Below, one piece after another: positions 1 through 9,383 of a stretch of DNA of 64,000 nt. The position numbers and the translations under genes are program-made. The DNA is taken from contig NZ_CANMUA010000001.1 in assembly GCF_947500995.1 (NCBI RefSeq), positions 648,964-712,963 of the forward strand, in the 5' to 3' direction. Positions within the stretch are counted from its first letter, which is position 1. The number at the start of each line of letters is the position of its first letter. This DNA comes from an uncultured Serinicoccus sp. Its GTDB lineage: Bacteria > Actinomycetota > Actinomycetes > Actinomycetales > Dermatophilaceae. The notes beneath the pieces were generated by a model that saw only the letters and a list, made by a program, of their open reading frames with translations, did not search any database and was not told where the DNA came from.

Positions 1-578
1 CCCTCGCCGTCGCCGCGGACGGCACCGAGCACCTCGGTCCCGTCGTGCGCGGCGACGACCTCGCCTGGGTGCGCCGCTGGCTCGACGACGACGGCGACGA
101 CCTGCCGGGCCGGCGCGGCGAGGTGGGCCTGCCCAGGGAGGCGGCGCTCGCCGACCTCCTGGGCCGGGTCCGCAGCGGTCTGGTGGTGGTGGTCGACTAC
201 GGCCACACGGCGGACGACCGGCCGCCGCACGGCACCCTCACCGGGTTCCGCGGCGGTCGCGAGGTCGCGCCGGTGCCCGACGGCAGCTGCGACGTGACGG
301 CCCACGTCGCCGTCGACGCCCTCCTCGCCTCGCTCTGCACCGGACGCACGGGAGGCCCGTCGCGGCTGGTCCGCCAGCGTGACCTCCTGCGCGAGCTCCT
401 CGGCGATCCCGGCCCCCCGGTGCCGCACGCGCTCGCGCGGAGCGACCCACCGGCATACCTCGGAGGCCTCGCCCGGCGCGCCGCCCTGACCACGCTGACC
501 GGCGGAGCCCTGGGCGACTTCTGGTGGCTGCTCGTGCCGATGGAGCGGCAGCCCGGCGACGCCCCGCCCCCGGCATAG
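1..578 (+). CDS. MidA/NDUFAF7-type SAM-dependent methyltransferase, C-terminal part
   Basis: The reading frame is already open at base 1, so the N-terminus with the SAM-binding fold lies outside the window. The visible ~190 residues carry the C-terminal signature of the MidA/NDUFAF7 (DUF185) family: a VVVVDYGH strand, a GTLTGF turn, and a DGSCDVTAHV stretch. In mitochondria this family methylates an arginine of the complex I NDUFS2 (NuoD) subunit. The next gene, 10 bp downstream, is a NuoD homologue, so a modifier-substrate pair is plausible, but that is inference. It ends at a TAG whose bases also form a possible -10 hexamer for the next gene. Confidence 0.8.
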   Translation, partial: LAVAADGTEHLGPVVRGDDLAWVRRWLDDDGDDLPGRRGEVGLPREAALADLLGRVRSGLVVVVDYGHTADDRPPHGTLTGFRGGREVAPVPDGSCDVTAHVAVDALLASLCTGRTGGPSRLVRQRDLLRELLGDPGPPVPHALARSDPPAYLGGLARRAALTTLTGGALGDFWWLLVPMERQPGDAPPPA

Positions 579-587
579 GGTGAGGGC

Positions 588-1757
588 GTGAGCACCCGAG
601 ACGTGGACGTGACCCTGGGCGCCGCCGGCGTGGGCGGGCTCTCGACCACCGAGATGGTGCTCAACATCGGCCCGCAGCACCCGGCGACCCACGGCGTGCT
701 GCGGCTGCGCATCACGGCCGACGGCGAGCGCATCACGGCCGCCGAGCCGGTCATCGGCTACATGCACCGGGGAGCCGAGAAGCTCTTCGAGGTCCGGGAC
801 TACCGGCAGATCATGGTGCTCGCCAACCGCCACGACTGGCTCTCGGCCTTCAACAACGAGGTGGGGGTCGCGCTCACCGTCGAGCACCTGCTCGGCATGG
901 AGGTGCCCGAGCGGGCGACCTGGACGCGCACGCTGCTCAGCGAGCTCGGCCGGGTCCTCAACCACCTCATGTTCCTCGGGTCCTACCCGCACGAGCTCGG
1001 CGCCATCACCCCGATGTTCTACTCCTTCCGCGAGCGGGAGGAGATCCAGGCCGTCATGGAGGAGTTCTCCGGCGGCCGGATGCACTTCATGGCCACCCGG
1101 GTCGGCGGGCTGCTGCACGACCTTCCCGAGGGCTGGCTGGACCGGGTCGACGCCGCGGTCGCGACCGTCCGCGGCCGGATGCCGGACCTCACCGGCCTGG
1201 TGCTGGGCAACGAGATCCTGCAGGGGCGCACCCGCGGGGTCGGCGTGCTCGACCTCGAGACGGTGCTGGGGTACGGCGTGTCCGGCCCGATCGCGCGCGC
1301 CTCCGGGCTCGACGTGGACCTGCGGCGCGACGAGCCCTACCTCGCCTACGCCGAGCTCTTCGCCGAGGGCGGCCCCGGGCGGGTGGTGACCCGGGAGGCG
1401 GGCGACTGCTACGCCCGGCTCGAGGTGCTGGCCGAGCAGATCGACGTCAGCCTCGACCTCGTCGAGGCGTGCACCGCCCGGTTGCGCGAGCTGGGCGAGG
1501 GCCCGGTGAGCACCCGGCTGCCGAAGAAGCTCAAGGTGCCGGCCGGCGAGCACTGGTTCGCGGCGGAGAACCCGCTCGGCTTCAACGGCTACTACCTCGT
1601 CAGCCGCGGCGACACCGTGCCGCACCGGCTCAAGCTGCGCTCGGCGTCCTTCAACAACGTGCAGGTGCTCAGCGAGATGCTGCCCGGCACCGTCGTCGCC
1701 GACATGGTGGCCATCCTGGGGTCGATGTTCTTCGTCGTCGGGGACATCGACAAGTAG
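588..1757 (+). CDS. Solo NuoD-like protein (complex I 49-kDa subunit paralogue)
   Basis: A 389-residue homologue of NADH-quinone oxidoreductase subunit D. Conserved features are GPQHPATHG (residues 28-36), [10 protein letters not shown] (59-68), and a C-terminal [14 protein letters not shown] end typical of the family. No other nuo gene is nearby, so this is the isolated actinobacterial paralogue rather than a complex I operon member. The segment that in Thermus Nqo4 carries quinone-site Tyr87 (RMDYL) reads RHDWL here (Trp84), while the partner His38 equivalent (His35) is kept. Start is the GTG at 588, 10 bp after the methyltransferase stop. Membrane or electron-transfer role is unproven. Confidence 0.85.
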   Translation: MSTRDVDVTLGAAGVGGLSTTEMVLNIGPQHPATHGVLRLRITADGERITAAEPVIGYMHRGAEKLFEVRDYRQIMVLANRHDWLSAFNNEVGVALTVEHLLGMEVPERATWTRTLLSELGRVLNHLMFLGSYPHELGAITPMFYSFREREEIQAVMEEFSGGRMHFMATRVGGLLHDLPEGWLDRVDAAVATVRGRMPDLTGLVLGNEILQGRTRGVGVLDLETVLGYGVSGPIARASGLDVDLRRDEPYLAYAELFAEGGPGRVVTREAGDCYARLEVLAEQIDVSLDLVEACTARLRELGEGPVSTRLPKKLKVPAGEHWFAAENPLGFNGYYLVSRGDTVPHRLKLRSASFNNVQVLSEMLPGTVVADMVAILGSMFFVVGDIDK

Positions 1758-1829
1758 TTCTGGACATCGGTTCCTGGGGCCCGCTCCCCAGAAGGCCATG
1801 TCCAGAAGGCGATATCCAGAAGGCGTGGG
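1758..1829 (+). repeat. Hairpin and three 14-bp tandem repeats after the nuoD-like gene
   Basis: Immediately after the TAG, TTCTGGACATC (1758-1768) can pair with GATATCCAGAA (1811-1821), 10 of 11 positions. An inner CTGGGG/CCCCAG stem lies within. The right arm is built from three 14-bp units starting CCAGAAGGC at 1788, 1802 and 1816. The site sits between convergent genes, so a bidirectional terminator is likely. Confidence 0.5.
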
Positions 1830-1871
1830 GGCGGACCGGCACGTCCGGCCCCCTGCGCTCGCCGGGGCGGC

Positions 1872-2375
1872 TCAGCCGTAGGCGAGGTCGCCGTCGCTGA
1901 CCCCGTCGTCATCGTCGTCGTCGTGCTCGGTCGGCGGGATGCGGCACCACGCCTGGCCGAGGTACCCGGCCGCCGAGAGGCCCAGGGCCACCGCGGCGTG
2001 CACGAGCCCCCACACCAGCTGCACCCGCTCGCTCGGGACGTCGGCGTTGGGCAGGTGGACCAGGGCGTTCGCGGCATACCACCCGAGCAGCGCGGCGCCG
2101 CCCAGCGCGGCGGCCTGCGCTCCCACGAGGGTGCCCCGTCCGCGCTGCGGGGAGGGACGCACGCTGCCGCGGCCGAGGAGGTAGCGCCGGATCTGCCAGC
2201 ACATGACGAGGACGAGCAGGGCCACGGCGACGAGCGGGACGAGCCCGATCCAGGAGATGGCCGGGTAGCCGCCGCCGAGCGAGCGCACCACCTGCAGCAG
2301 CAGCCAGCTGGCCATCGCGGTGAGCACGGCGAGGACTCCGCCCGTGCCGACGCGCACCCCGTCCGGCGAGCTCAC
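1872..2375 (-). CDS. DUF3180 membrane protein
   Basis: A 167-residue protein with four hydrophobic segments (about residues 10-30, 41-62, 82-104 and 117-140) and an acidic C-terminal tail with a run of six Asp. Sequence and position match DUF3180, a family of unknown function found directly after folK in actinobacteria (Rv3605c in M. tuberculosis). Its GTG start overlaps the folBK stop codon as GTGA, indicating translational coupling and membership of the ftsH-fol operon. It is the last gene of that operon. Confidence 0.85.
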   Translation of the reverse strand: MSSPDGVRVGTGGVLAVLTAMASWLLLQVVRSLGGGYPAISWIGLVPLVAVALLVLVMCWQIRRYLLGRGSVRPSPQRGRGTLVGAQAAALGGAALLGWYAANALVHLPNADVPSERVQLVWGLVHAAVALGLSAAGYLGQAWCRIPPTEHDDDDDDGVSDGDLAYG

Positions 2376-3271
2376 CGCGGGTCCTCGACCGGCGCCACGG
2401 CCTGCCCGGACAGCTCGGGTATGACGTCGCGCACGGCCACCACCCGGTCACCGACACGCAGGGTCGCCGCCGGGTCGACGTCGTCCCAGGGCACGAGCAC
2501 GAAGGCGCGTTCCCGGGCGCGCGGGTGCGGCAGCGTCAGGTGCGGGTCGTCACTGCGCACGTCGCCGTCGGTCGCGGGGTCGCCGTACTGCACGAGGTCG
2601 AGGTCCAGGGTCCGTGCCTCCCAGCGCACGTCGCGGGTGCGTCCCAGGTCGGCCTCGACCCGGTGGAGGGCCGCGAGGAGCGCGGCGGGAGCGAGGCTGG
2701 TGCGGGCGACCGCGACGGCGTTGACGTAGTCCGGCTGCCCGGCGACCGCCTCACCACCCACCGGGGCCGTCCGGAAGGACCGGGACACCCGGACGCGGTG
2801 GAGGCCGCGCATCCGGCGCAGCCGGCGCGCCGCCCGGGCCACGGTCGCCGTCGGCTCCGACCCGTCGGGGCCGGGGAGGTTGGCCCCCAGCGCGATGACC
2901 ACGGGCACGTCCGTGCGCCGACGCACCACGACGGCGACGTCGTCGAAGGGCACCCCCACGGGCGCCTGCGGCTTGTGCACGGTGACCTCGACCGCCTCGA
3001 CGAGGGGGTGCACCAGCACGCGGGCGGCGATCTCCTCGGCGACGGTCTCGACGAGGTCGCGCGGCTCGCCCTCGACCACGGCGACGACCTCGGCGGCCAC
3101 CGCGCCGTAGTCCACCGTCCGGGACAGGTCGTCGGTCGCACCCGCGGCGGCGAGGTCGACCTCGAGGGTCACGTCCACGACGAAGTCCTGCCCGTCGCGC
3201 CGCTCGTGCGCGAAGACCCCGTGGTGCCCGCGGGCCCGGACCCCGGTGAGGCGGATGAGGTCACCGCGCAC
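2372..3271 (-). CDS. folBK: Bifunctional dihydroneopterin aldolase / HPPK (FolB-FolK fusion)
   Basis: A 299-residue fusion. Residues 1 to about 118 form dihydroneopterin aldolase (FolB: RGHHGVFAHER, DDLSRTVDYG, VTVHKPQAPV), which splits dihydroneopterin to 6-hydroxymethyl-dihydropterin and glycolaldehyde. Residues about 122-299 form 6-hydroxymethyl-dihydropterin pyrophosphokinase (FolK: IALGANL, TAPVGG, ARTLDLDL, LPHPRARERAFVL). The two activities are consecutive steps. In M. tuberculosis they are separate adjacent genes (Rv3607c, Rv3606c). The start overlaps the end of folP by 11 bp and the stop overlaps the DUF3180 start. No frameshift is apparent at the junction. Confidence 0.93.
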   Translation of the reverse strand: MRGDLIRLTGVRARGHHGVFAHERRDGQDFVVDVTLEVDLAAAGATDDLSRTVDYGAVAAEVVAVVEGEPRDLVETVAEEIAARVLVHPLVEAVEVTVHKPQAPVGVPFDDVAVVVRRRTDVPVVIALGANLPGPDGSEPTATVARAARRLRRMRGLHRVRVSRSFRTAPVGGEAVAGQPDYVNAVAVARTSLAPAALLAALHRVEADLGRTRDVRWEARTLDLDLVQYGDPATDGDVRSDDPHLTLPHPRARERAFVLVPWDDVDPAATLRVGDRVVAVRDVIPELSGQAVAPVEDPR

Positions 3272-4103
3272 CGGCAGCCCCCTGCGTGAGCTCCCACACC
3301 GCGAGCGCGTCGCGGGTCGGGCCCACCTCGTGCACCCGCACCGCCCAGGCGCCCGCCTGCGCGGCCAGCAGGCTCGTCGCGGCCGTCGCGGCGTCGCGCT
3401 CCGCAGGTGCGGTCGGCTCGTCGGGCAGCGGCGCCCCGGGCCGCGCGGGCAACCGGCCGAGGAAGCGCTTGCGCGAGGCCCCGACGAGCACCGGCAGCCC
3501 GAGGGCGACGACCCGGTCCAGCCCAGCCAGCAGCGTCCAGTTGTGCCCCGCGTCCTTGGAGAAGCCGAGGCCCGGGTCCAGCACCAGCTGCTCCTCGCGC
3601 ACCCCCAGCCCGACCAGCTCGTCCACCCGGTCGCCGAGCTCGCCGCAGACCTCCCCCACGACGTCGTCGTAGTGGTGGGTGGCGGTGGGGTCGCTCAGCA
3701 GCCCCCGCCAGTGCATGACGACGTAGCGGGCACCGGTCTGCGCGACCATCGGCCCCATCTCGGGGTCGCCCAGACCACCGGACACGTCGTTGACGAGGAC
3801 CGCCCCCGCCTCCAGCGCCGCCTGCGCGACGGAGGCGCGCATGGTGTCGATCGACACGGCATACCCCTGCTGCGCGAGCGCGGAGACGACCGGCAGGACG
3901 CGATCGCGCTCCTCGTCCTCCGAGGGACGGCTGCTGCCGGGACGCGTCGACTCGCCCCCGACGTCGACGAGCTCGGCGCCGGCGGCCACGAGGTCGCGCC
4001 CCCGGGCGACCGCAGCCGCGGGGTCGACGAAGCGGCCCCCGTCGCTGAAGGAGTCGGGCGTGACGTTGACGACGCCCATGATCGAGGTGTGCCGGTGGCT
4101 CAC
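3261..4103 (-). CDS. folP: Dihydropteroate synthase
   Basis: A 280-residue FolP that condenses 6-hydroxymethyl-dihydropterin diphosphate with p-aminobenzoate to give dihydropteroate; the target of sulfonamides. Family motifs are NVTPDSFSDGG near residue 14, VGGESTRPGS, DTMRASVAQ, VNDVSGG, YVVMHWRG, LDPGLGFSKD and the C-terminal VRVHEV. Length is normal. It follows folE after 7 bp and overlaps folBK by 11 bp, so the substrate-making and substrate-using enzymes are translated from one message. Nothing suggests the FolP2 paralogue type. Confidence 0.95.
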   Translation of the reverse strand: MSHRHTSIMGVVNVTPDSFSDGGRFVDPAAAVARGRDLVAAGAELVDVGGESTRPGSSRPSEDEERDRVLPVVSALAQQGYAVSIDTMRASVAQAALEAGAVLVNDVSGGLGDPEMGPMVAQTGARYVVMHWRGLLSDPTATHHYDDVVGEVCGELGDRVDELVGLGVREEQLVLDPGLGFSKDAGHNWTLLAGLDRVVALGLPVLVGASRKRFLGRLPARPGAPLPDEPTAPAERDAATAATSLLAAQAGAWAVRVHEVGPTRDALAVWELTQGAAGAR

Positions 4104-4110
4104 GGCGTCC

Positions 4111-4728
4111 TCAGCGCCCGGTGATGAGGCTCATCGCCTCGGCGCGGGTGGCCTGGTTGCGCAGCTGGCCGCGGACGGTGGACGTGACGGTGCGGGCCCC
4201 GGGGCGGCGCACGCCGCGCATGGACATGCACAGGTGCTCGGCCTCGACGACGACGAGGACGCCGCGGGGGGCGAGGTGCTCGACCAGGGCGTCGGCGACC
4301 TGGGTGGTCAGCCGCTCCTGGACCTGGGGCCGGCGGGCGTAGACGTCGACGAGCCGGGCCAGCTTGGACAGCCCGACGACCCGACCGTCACGCCCGGGGA
4401 TGTAGGCGACGTGGGCCGTGCCGTGGAAGGGCACGAGGTGGTGCTCGCAGACGCTGTAGAGCTCGATGTCCTTGACGAGGATCATCTCGTCGTGGTCGAC
4501 GTCGAAGGTGGTGCCGAGGACCTCCCGGGCGTCCTGCTGCAGCCCGCCGAAGATCTCGGCGTAGGAGCGGGCCACCCGGGCCGGGGTGCCCTGCAGCCCG
4601 TCCCGGTCGGGGTCCTCGCCGACCGCGAGCAGGATCTCGCGGACCGCGGCCTCGATCCTGGCGTGGTCGACCGGCCCGCTCGCGGGCGGCTCGCCCGCCC
4701 CCGGCTCAGGCGTGACCGGGGTCGACAT
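4111..4728 (-). CDS. folE: GTP cyclohydrolase I
   Basis: A 205-residue type I GTP cyclohydrolase, the first step of pterin/folate synthesis (GTP to dihydroneopterin triphosphate). It shows the [10 protein letters not shown] zinc-ligand motif, [19 protein letters not shown] and the C-terminal zinc Cys/His in [11 protein letters not shown]. Start taken at ATG 4728 because GAGGG lies 5 nt upstream; an in-frame GTG at 4734 is possible. The first ~20 bp overlap the 3' end of ftsH, so ftsH and folE are probably co-translated, as in many actinobacteria. Confidence 0.95.
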   Translation of the reverse strand: MSTPVTPEPGAGEPPASGPVDHARIEAAVREILLAVGEDPDRDGLQGTPARVARSYAEIFGGLQQDAREVLGTTFDVDHDEMILVKDIELYSVCEHHLVPFHGTAHVAYIPGRDGRVVGLSKLARLVDVYARRPQVQERLTTQVADALVEHLAPRGVLVVVEAEHLCMSMRGVRRPGARTVTSTVRGQLRNQATRAEAMSLITGR

Positions 4729-6751
4729 GGCCACCCTCGGGCACCTGGACCACCTCGGACGGGGGGTTCTCGTCCCCGGCCTCGGTCAGCGGGTGATGGC
4801 CGTTGGCCATGGCCCGCCGCTCCGCGTCGGTGAGCACCGGGCCCGCCTCGTGGATCGTGCGGGCGTCCGAGGACAGCCACACCGGCCGCACGGGGCGCTT
4901 GCGGATGTCGGTGAAGACCGCGGCGATCGCGTCGGCGTTGAGCGTCTCCTTCTCGAGCAGCTCCAGCACGAGGGCGTCGAGGATGTCGCGGTTGTCGTTG
5001 AGCGCGTGCCAGGCCTCGTCGTGCGCGGCCTCGATGAGCCGGCGCACCTCCTGGTCGACGACACCGGCGAGGTTCTCGGAGTAGTCGCGCTCGTGGCCCA
5101 TGTCGCGCCCGAGGAAGACCTCTCCCCCGGCCGAGCCGAGCTTGACCGCGCCGACCCGCTCCGACATCCCGAACTGGGTGACCATCTTGCGGGCCAGACC
5201 GGTCGCCTTCTCGATGTCGTTGGCGGCGCCGGTGGTGGGGTCGTGGAAGACCAGCTCCTCGGCCACCCGGCCACCGAGGGCGTAGGCGAGCTGGTCCAGC
5301 AGCTCGTTCCGGGTGGTGGAGTACTTGTCGTCCGCGGGCAGCACCATGGTGTAGCCGAGCGCCCGGCCCCGGGGCAGGATGGTCACCTTGCTCACCGGGT
5401 CGGTGTGGTTCATCGCCGCGGCGACGAGGGCGTGGCCGCCCTCGTGGTAGGCGGTGATCTTCTTCTCCTTGGCGCTCATGACCCGGGTCCGCTTCTGCGG
5501 GCCGGCCATGACGCGGTCGATCGCCTCGTCGAGGTCGGCGTCGGTGATGACCTGCTCGTTCTTGCGGGCGGTGAGCAGGGCGGCCTCGTTGAGCACGTTG
5601 GCCAGGTCGGCGCCGGAGAAGCCCGGCGTGCGCCGCGCGATCGCCATGAGGTCCACGTCGGCCAGCGGCTTGCCCTTGCCGTGCACCTGCAGGATGTGCA
5701 GGCGGCCCAGCATGTCGGGTGCCTCGACCGCGATCTGCCGGTCGAAACGGCCCGGGCGCAGGAGCGCGGGGTCCAGGATGTCGGGCCGGTTGGTGGCGGC
5801 GATGAGGATGACGTTGGTCTTGACGTCGAAGCCGTCCATCTCGACGAGCAGCTGGTTGAGGGTCTGCTCCCGCTCGTCGTGACCGCCGCCCATGCCGGCG
5901 CCGCGGTGCCGGCCGACGGCGTCGATCTCGTCGACGAAGATGATGGCCGGGGCGTTCTCCTTGGCCTGCTCGAAGAGGTCGCGGACGCGGGAGGCACCCA
6001 CGCCGACGAACATCTCGACGAAGTCCGAGCCGGAGATGGAGTAGAACGGCACCCCGGCCTCGCCGGCGACCGCGCGGGCCAGGAGGGTCTTGCCGGTGCC
6101 GGGCGGGCCGTAGAGCAGCACGCCCTTGGGGATCTTCGCGCCCACCTCGAGGAACTTGCGGGGCTCGGAGAGGAACTCCTTGATCTCGTGCAGCTCCTCC
6201 ACGGCCTCGTCCGAGCCGGCGACGTCGGCGAAGGTGACCTTGGGCATGTCCTTCGTCGCGAGCTTGGCCTTGGACTTGCCGAACTGCATGACCCCTCGGC
6301 CGCCGCCCTGCATCCGGGTCATCAGCCACAGGAAGAGCGCGAGGATGAGCAGCAGCGGCAGGAAGTTGACGAGGATGGAGACGAAGACGTTCTGGCGGGC
6401 CGGGTCGTCGGTCCACCGCTCCGAGGGCGGGTTGGCGTCGAGGGCCTCGATGACCTGGGGGCCGCGGGCGTCGACGTAGAACGCCTGGACCTGGTCGGTC
6501 TCCCGGACGTCGTCGCTGGAGAACGTCTCCCCGTCGCGCAGGGTGAGGTCGATGCGGTCCGGCGTCACGACCGCCTCGGCGACCTGCCCGTCCTCGATGA
6601 GCTGCAGCGCGTCGGCGGTGTCGATCCTGCTGTAGGGGCTCTGCGACAGCAGCGAGTACCACAGGATGCCCAGGCCGAGGAAGAGGAAGACCCACATCCA
6701 CGGGCTGGGCTTGGGCCGCTTGCTGGGCCTGTTGGTCGGGGCAGTGCTCAT
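4706..6751 (-). CDS. ftsH: ATP-dependent zinc metalloprotease FtsH
   Basis: A 681-residue membrane AAA protease. Two N-terminal transmembrane segments (about 18-36 and 123-145) flank an extracytoplasmic domain, followed by the AAA module with Walker A GPPGTGKT (215-222), Walker [10 protein letters not shown], pore FVEMFVG and arginine-finger RPGRFDR, then the zinc site HEGGH and the peptidase domain. It degrades unassembled or damaged membrane and some soluble proteins. HEGGH instead of HEAGH is normal for actinobacterial FtsH. Start is ATG 6751; an in-frame extension to 6829 is low-complexity and unlikely. No good Shine-Dalgarno is visible. Heads the folate operon. Confidence 0.95.
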   Translation of the reverse strand: MSTAPTNRPSKRPKPSPWMWVFLFLGLGILWYSLLSQSPYSRIDTADALQLIEDGQVAEAVVTPDRIDLTLRDGETFSSDDVRETDQVQAFYVDARGPQVIEALDANPPSERWTDDPARQNVFVSILVNFLPLLLILALFLWLMTRMQGGGRGVMQFGKSKAKLATKDMPKVTFADVAGSDEAVEELHEIKEFLSEPRKFLEVGAKIPKGVLLYGPPGTGKTLLARAVAGEAGVPFYSISGSDFVEMFVGVGASRVRDLFEQAKENAPAIIFVDEIDAVGRHRGAGMGGGHDEREQTLNQLLVEMDGFDVKTNVILIAATNRPDILDPALLRPGRFDRQIAVEAPDMLGRLHILQVHGKGKPLADVDLMAIARRTPGFSGADLANVLNEAALLTARKNEQVITDADLDEAIDRVMAGPQKRTRVMSAKEKKITAYHEGGHALVAAAMNHTDPVSKVTILPRGRALGYTMVLPADDKYSTTRNELLDQLAYALGGRVAEELVFHDPTTGAANDIEKATGLARKMVTQFGMSERVGAVKLGSAGGEVFLGRDMGHERDYSENLAGVVDQEVRRLIEAAHDEAWHALNDNRDILDALVLELLEKETLNADAIAAVFTDIRKRPVRPVWLSSDARTIHEAGPVLTDAERRAMANGHHPLTEAGDENPPSEVVQVPEGGHVDPGHA

Positions 6752-6942
6752 ATCAGTGACGTTCGGGGAGCCACGGGACCCCCCGGTCCTCCTGGTCGGT
6801 GGTCCGGCAGTGATTCTTCTGCCCGTCAACGCGCGGCAGATGGACAGTGTTCCACCTCACCCGAGGGCCGCGCCCCACACCCCGCGCCGGGTGCGGTGGC
6901 ACCCGCCCCTCGCCGGTCCGCCCAGGACGCCCGACCCCGGGC

Positions 6943-6948
6943 TACGGT
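6943..6948 (+). promoter_or_regulatory. Putative -10 hexamer, leaderless start of LLM gene
   Basis: TACGGT ends 7 nt before the ATG at 6956, placing the predicted transcription start at the start codon. No recognisable -35 element. Confidence 0.45.
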
Positions 6949-6955
6949 GACGCGT

Positions 6956-7758
6956 ATGACGCCCCTCGGCCTGATCTTCCCGCCCGACCAGCCCCCCGAA
7001 CGGCTCCGGGAGGTGGCCCGGGCCGCGGAGGAGGCCGGGCTGGACGAGCTGTGGCTGTGGGAGGACTGCTTCAAGGAGAGTGGGATCGCCCCCGCGGCGG
7101 CCGCCCTCGCGTGGACCTCGACCCTGCGGGTCGGCATCGCCCTCATGCCGGTGCCGCTGCGCAACGTCGCGCTCACCGCGATGGAGATCGCGACCCTGGC
7201 GCGGCTCTTCCCCGGGCGCTTCCTCCCGGCGGTCGGTCACGGGGTGCAGAGCTGGATGGGGCAGACCGGCACCCGGGTCGACTCGCCCATGACGCTGCTG
7301 CGCGAGCAGGTCAAGGCGCTGCAGTGCCTGCTGCACGGGGAGCAGGTGTCGCGGCAGGGGCGCTACGTCCCCCTCGAGGAGGTGGCGCTGGACTGGCCGC
7401 CCGCGCAGGTGCCTCCGCTGCTGGTGGGCGCCCAGGGGCCCCGGACCCTGGCGCTGGCCGGCGAGCTCGGCGACGGGGTGGTCGTGGACGTGGCCGAGCA
7501 CCTGCCGCGGGCCGCGGCGGCGGTGCGCGACGCCCGGGCCCGCGCGGGTCGGGAGGGGGAGCCGGACGTGCTCGTCTTCCAGCCCGTGGCCCAGGGGACC
7601 CCGCCCGAGGAGGTCGCCGAGCTGGTGCGCGCCCGGGTCGCCGAGGGCGCACGGCGGGTGGCCGTCACCGTGGTCACGGCTCCGGGTGGCCCTGCGGAGC
7701 CGGGCCCCGCGCTGCTGGACGCCGTCCCGACGCTGGGCCGCGCCCGAGAGCTGCTCGC

Positions 7759-7768
<10 letters not shown>
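6956..7768 (+). CDS. LLM-class flavin-dependent oxidoreductase
   Basis: A 270-residue member of the luciferase-like monooxygenase family (FMN or F420 dependent TIM barrel). Seen features: [30 protein letters not shown], a [17 protein letters not shown] strand, [15 protein letters not shown], and [22 protein letters not shown]. Substrate cannot be told from sequence; about 270 residues is short for the family. It is the only plus-strand gene between ftsH and hpt, interrupting an otherwise minus-strand block that is contiguous in relatives. Its 3' end overlaps that of hpt by 10 bp, tail to tail. Start ATG 6956 has no Shine-Dalgarno but an upstream -10 at leaderless spacing. Confidence 0.85.
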
Positions 7769-8310
<542 letters not shown>

Positions 8311-8380
8311 GCAGCCTGCTCCTTCGTCGTCCGGCGCTGACGACCCGGGCGGTCACGCACCCGCGTCGGACCCCATCCAA

Positions 8381-9379
8381 CTACGCCTCCCGGTGCAGCC
8401 GCACCCCCTCCCCCGTCCGGGCGGCCCGGACCCCGCCCGGCAGGTGCAGCGGTCCCTGCCCGCGCCAGTCGGTGACGAGGGCGTCGACGGCCCGCAGGTG
8501 CTCCCCGGTGAGGTCGGTGCCGGGGCTGCCCTGCTCGAGCGCCACCCGCCGCCACAACCGGGTGCGGACCGCCCGGGGCAGCACCGCCAGGGCCGGGGCT
8601 CCCCACGGCTGCTCACCCAGGTCGAGGTATGCCGTGTCCGCCAGCGCGTCCAGCGCGTCGGCGTCGTCGCGCAGCAGGTCGGCGGATCGCGCCAGGTTGC
8701 CGGCCAGGCCGGGGCCGAGGTCGCCCTCGAGCTGCGCGAGCGCCTGCCGCGCCCGGACCCGGGCGAAGCGGCGGTCCTCGTTGTGCGGGTCCCGGTAGGG
8801 CGCCAGGCCCAGCACCGCGCAGGCGTCCGCGGTCTGCTGCCGGGAGAGCCCGAGCAGGGGCCGGCCGAGCAGCAGGCCCTCGCCCAGGGGTCGACGGGCG
8901 ACCATGCCCGCCAGCGAGCGGGCGCCGGACCCCCGGGCCAGGCCGAGCAGGACCTGCTCGGCCTGGTCGTCGCGGGTGTGCCCCAGCAGCACCGCGGCGG
9001 CGCCGAGCCGTCGCGCGCCGTCGGCCAGCGCGGCATACCTCGCCCTCCGCGCGTCCGCCTCCGGACCGGCGCCCGAGGACGGCACCACCACCGGGACCAC
9101 CTCCACGGGCGACCCGCCGGGGAGCAGCGACCGGCACCGGTCCGCGGCCTCCCTGGCCACGTCCGCCGACCCGGGCTGCAGCCCGTGGTCGACGACGACG
9201 GCGCCGACGGCATACCCCGCGCGGGGGGCGACGAAGCCGGTCGCCGCCGTCAGCGCCAGCGAGTCGGCCCCGCCGGAGCACGCGAGCAGCACCCGTGCCC
9301 CCGGCTCCAGGCCGCTGCCGTCCAGCCACCGGCGCACCGCGACACGGGCCTCCGCCAGGGCCGGGGGCGGTCCGGGCAC
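8381..9379 (-). CDS. tilS: tRNA(Ile)-lysidine synthase
   Basis: A 332-residue N-type PP-loop ATPase that converts the wobble C of tRNA-Ile(CAU) to lysidine. The PP-loop motif SGGADS is at residues 35-40, with VVVDHGLQPGS and the GHTRDDQAEQVLLGL substrate motif further on, and RDPHNEDRRFARVR near the middle. Start assigned to GTG 9379, 5 bp after the stop of the upstream gene; the frame stays open upstream but that stretch is antisense-type sequence over another gene. Length fits short actinobacterial TilS that lacks most of the C-terminal domain. Confidence 0.9.
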   Translation of the reverse strand: MPGPPPALAEARVAVRRWLDGSGLEPGARVLLACSGGADSLALTAATGFVAPRAGYAVGAVVVDHGLQPGSADVAREAADRCRSLLPGGSPVEVVPVVVPSSGAGPEADARRARYAALADGARRLGAAAVLLGHTRDDQAEQVLLGLARGSGARSLAGMVARRPLGEGLLLGRPLLGLSRQQTADACAVLGLAPYRDPHNEDRRFARVRARQALAQLEGDLGPGLAGNLARSADLLRDDADALDALADTAYLDLGEQPWGAPALAVLPRAVRTRLWRRVALEQGSPGTDLTGEHLRAVDALVTDWRGQGPLHLPGGVRAARTGEGVRLHREA

Positions 9380-9383
9380 CGGC

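Noticed and set aside
588..1757. Part of a nuo (complex I) operon
   Set aside because: No nuoC, nuoE or other subunit on either side; sequence is of the solo type.
4706..6751. FtsH zinc motif HEGGH considered defective
   Set aside because: The substitution is normal in actinobacterial FtsH and keeps both His and the Glu.
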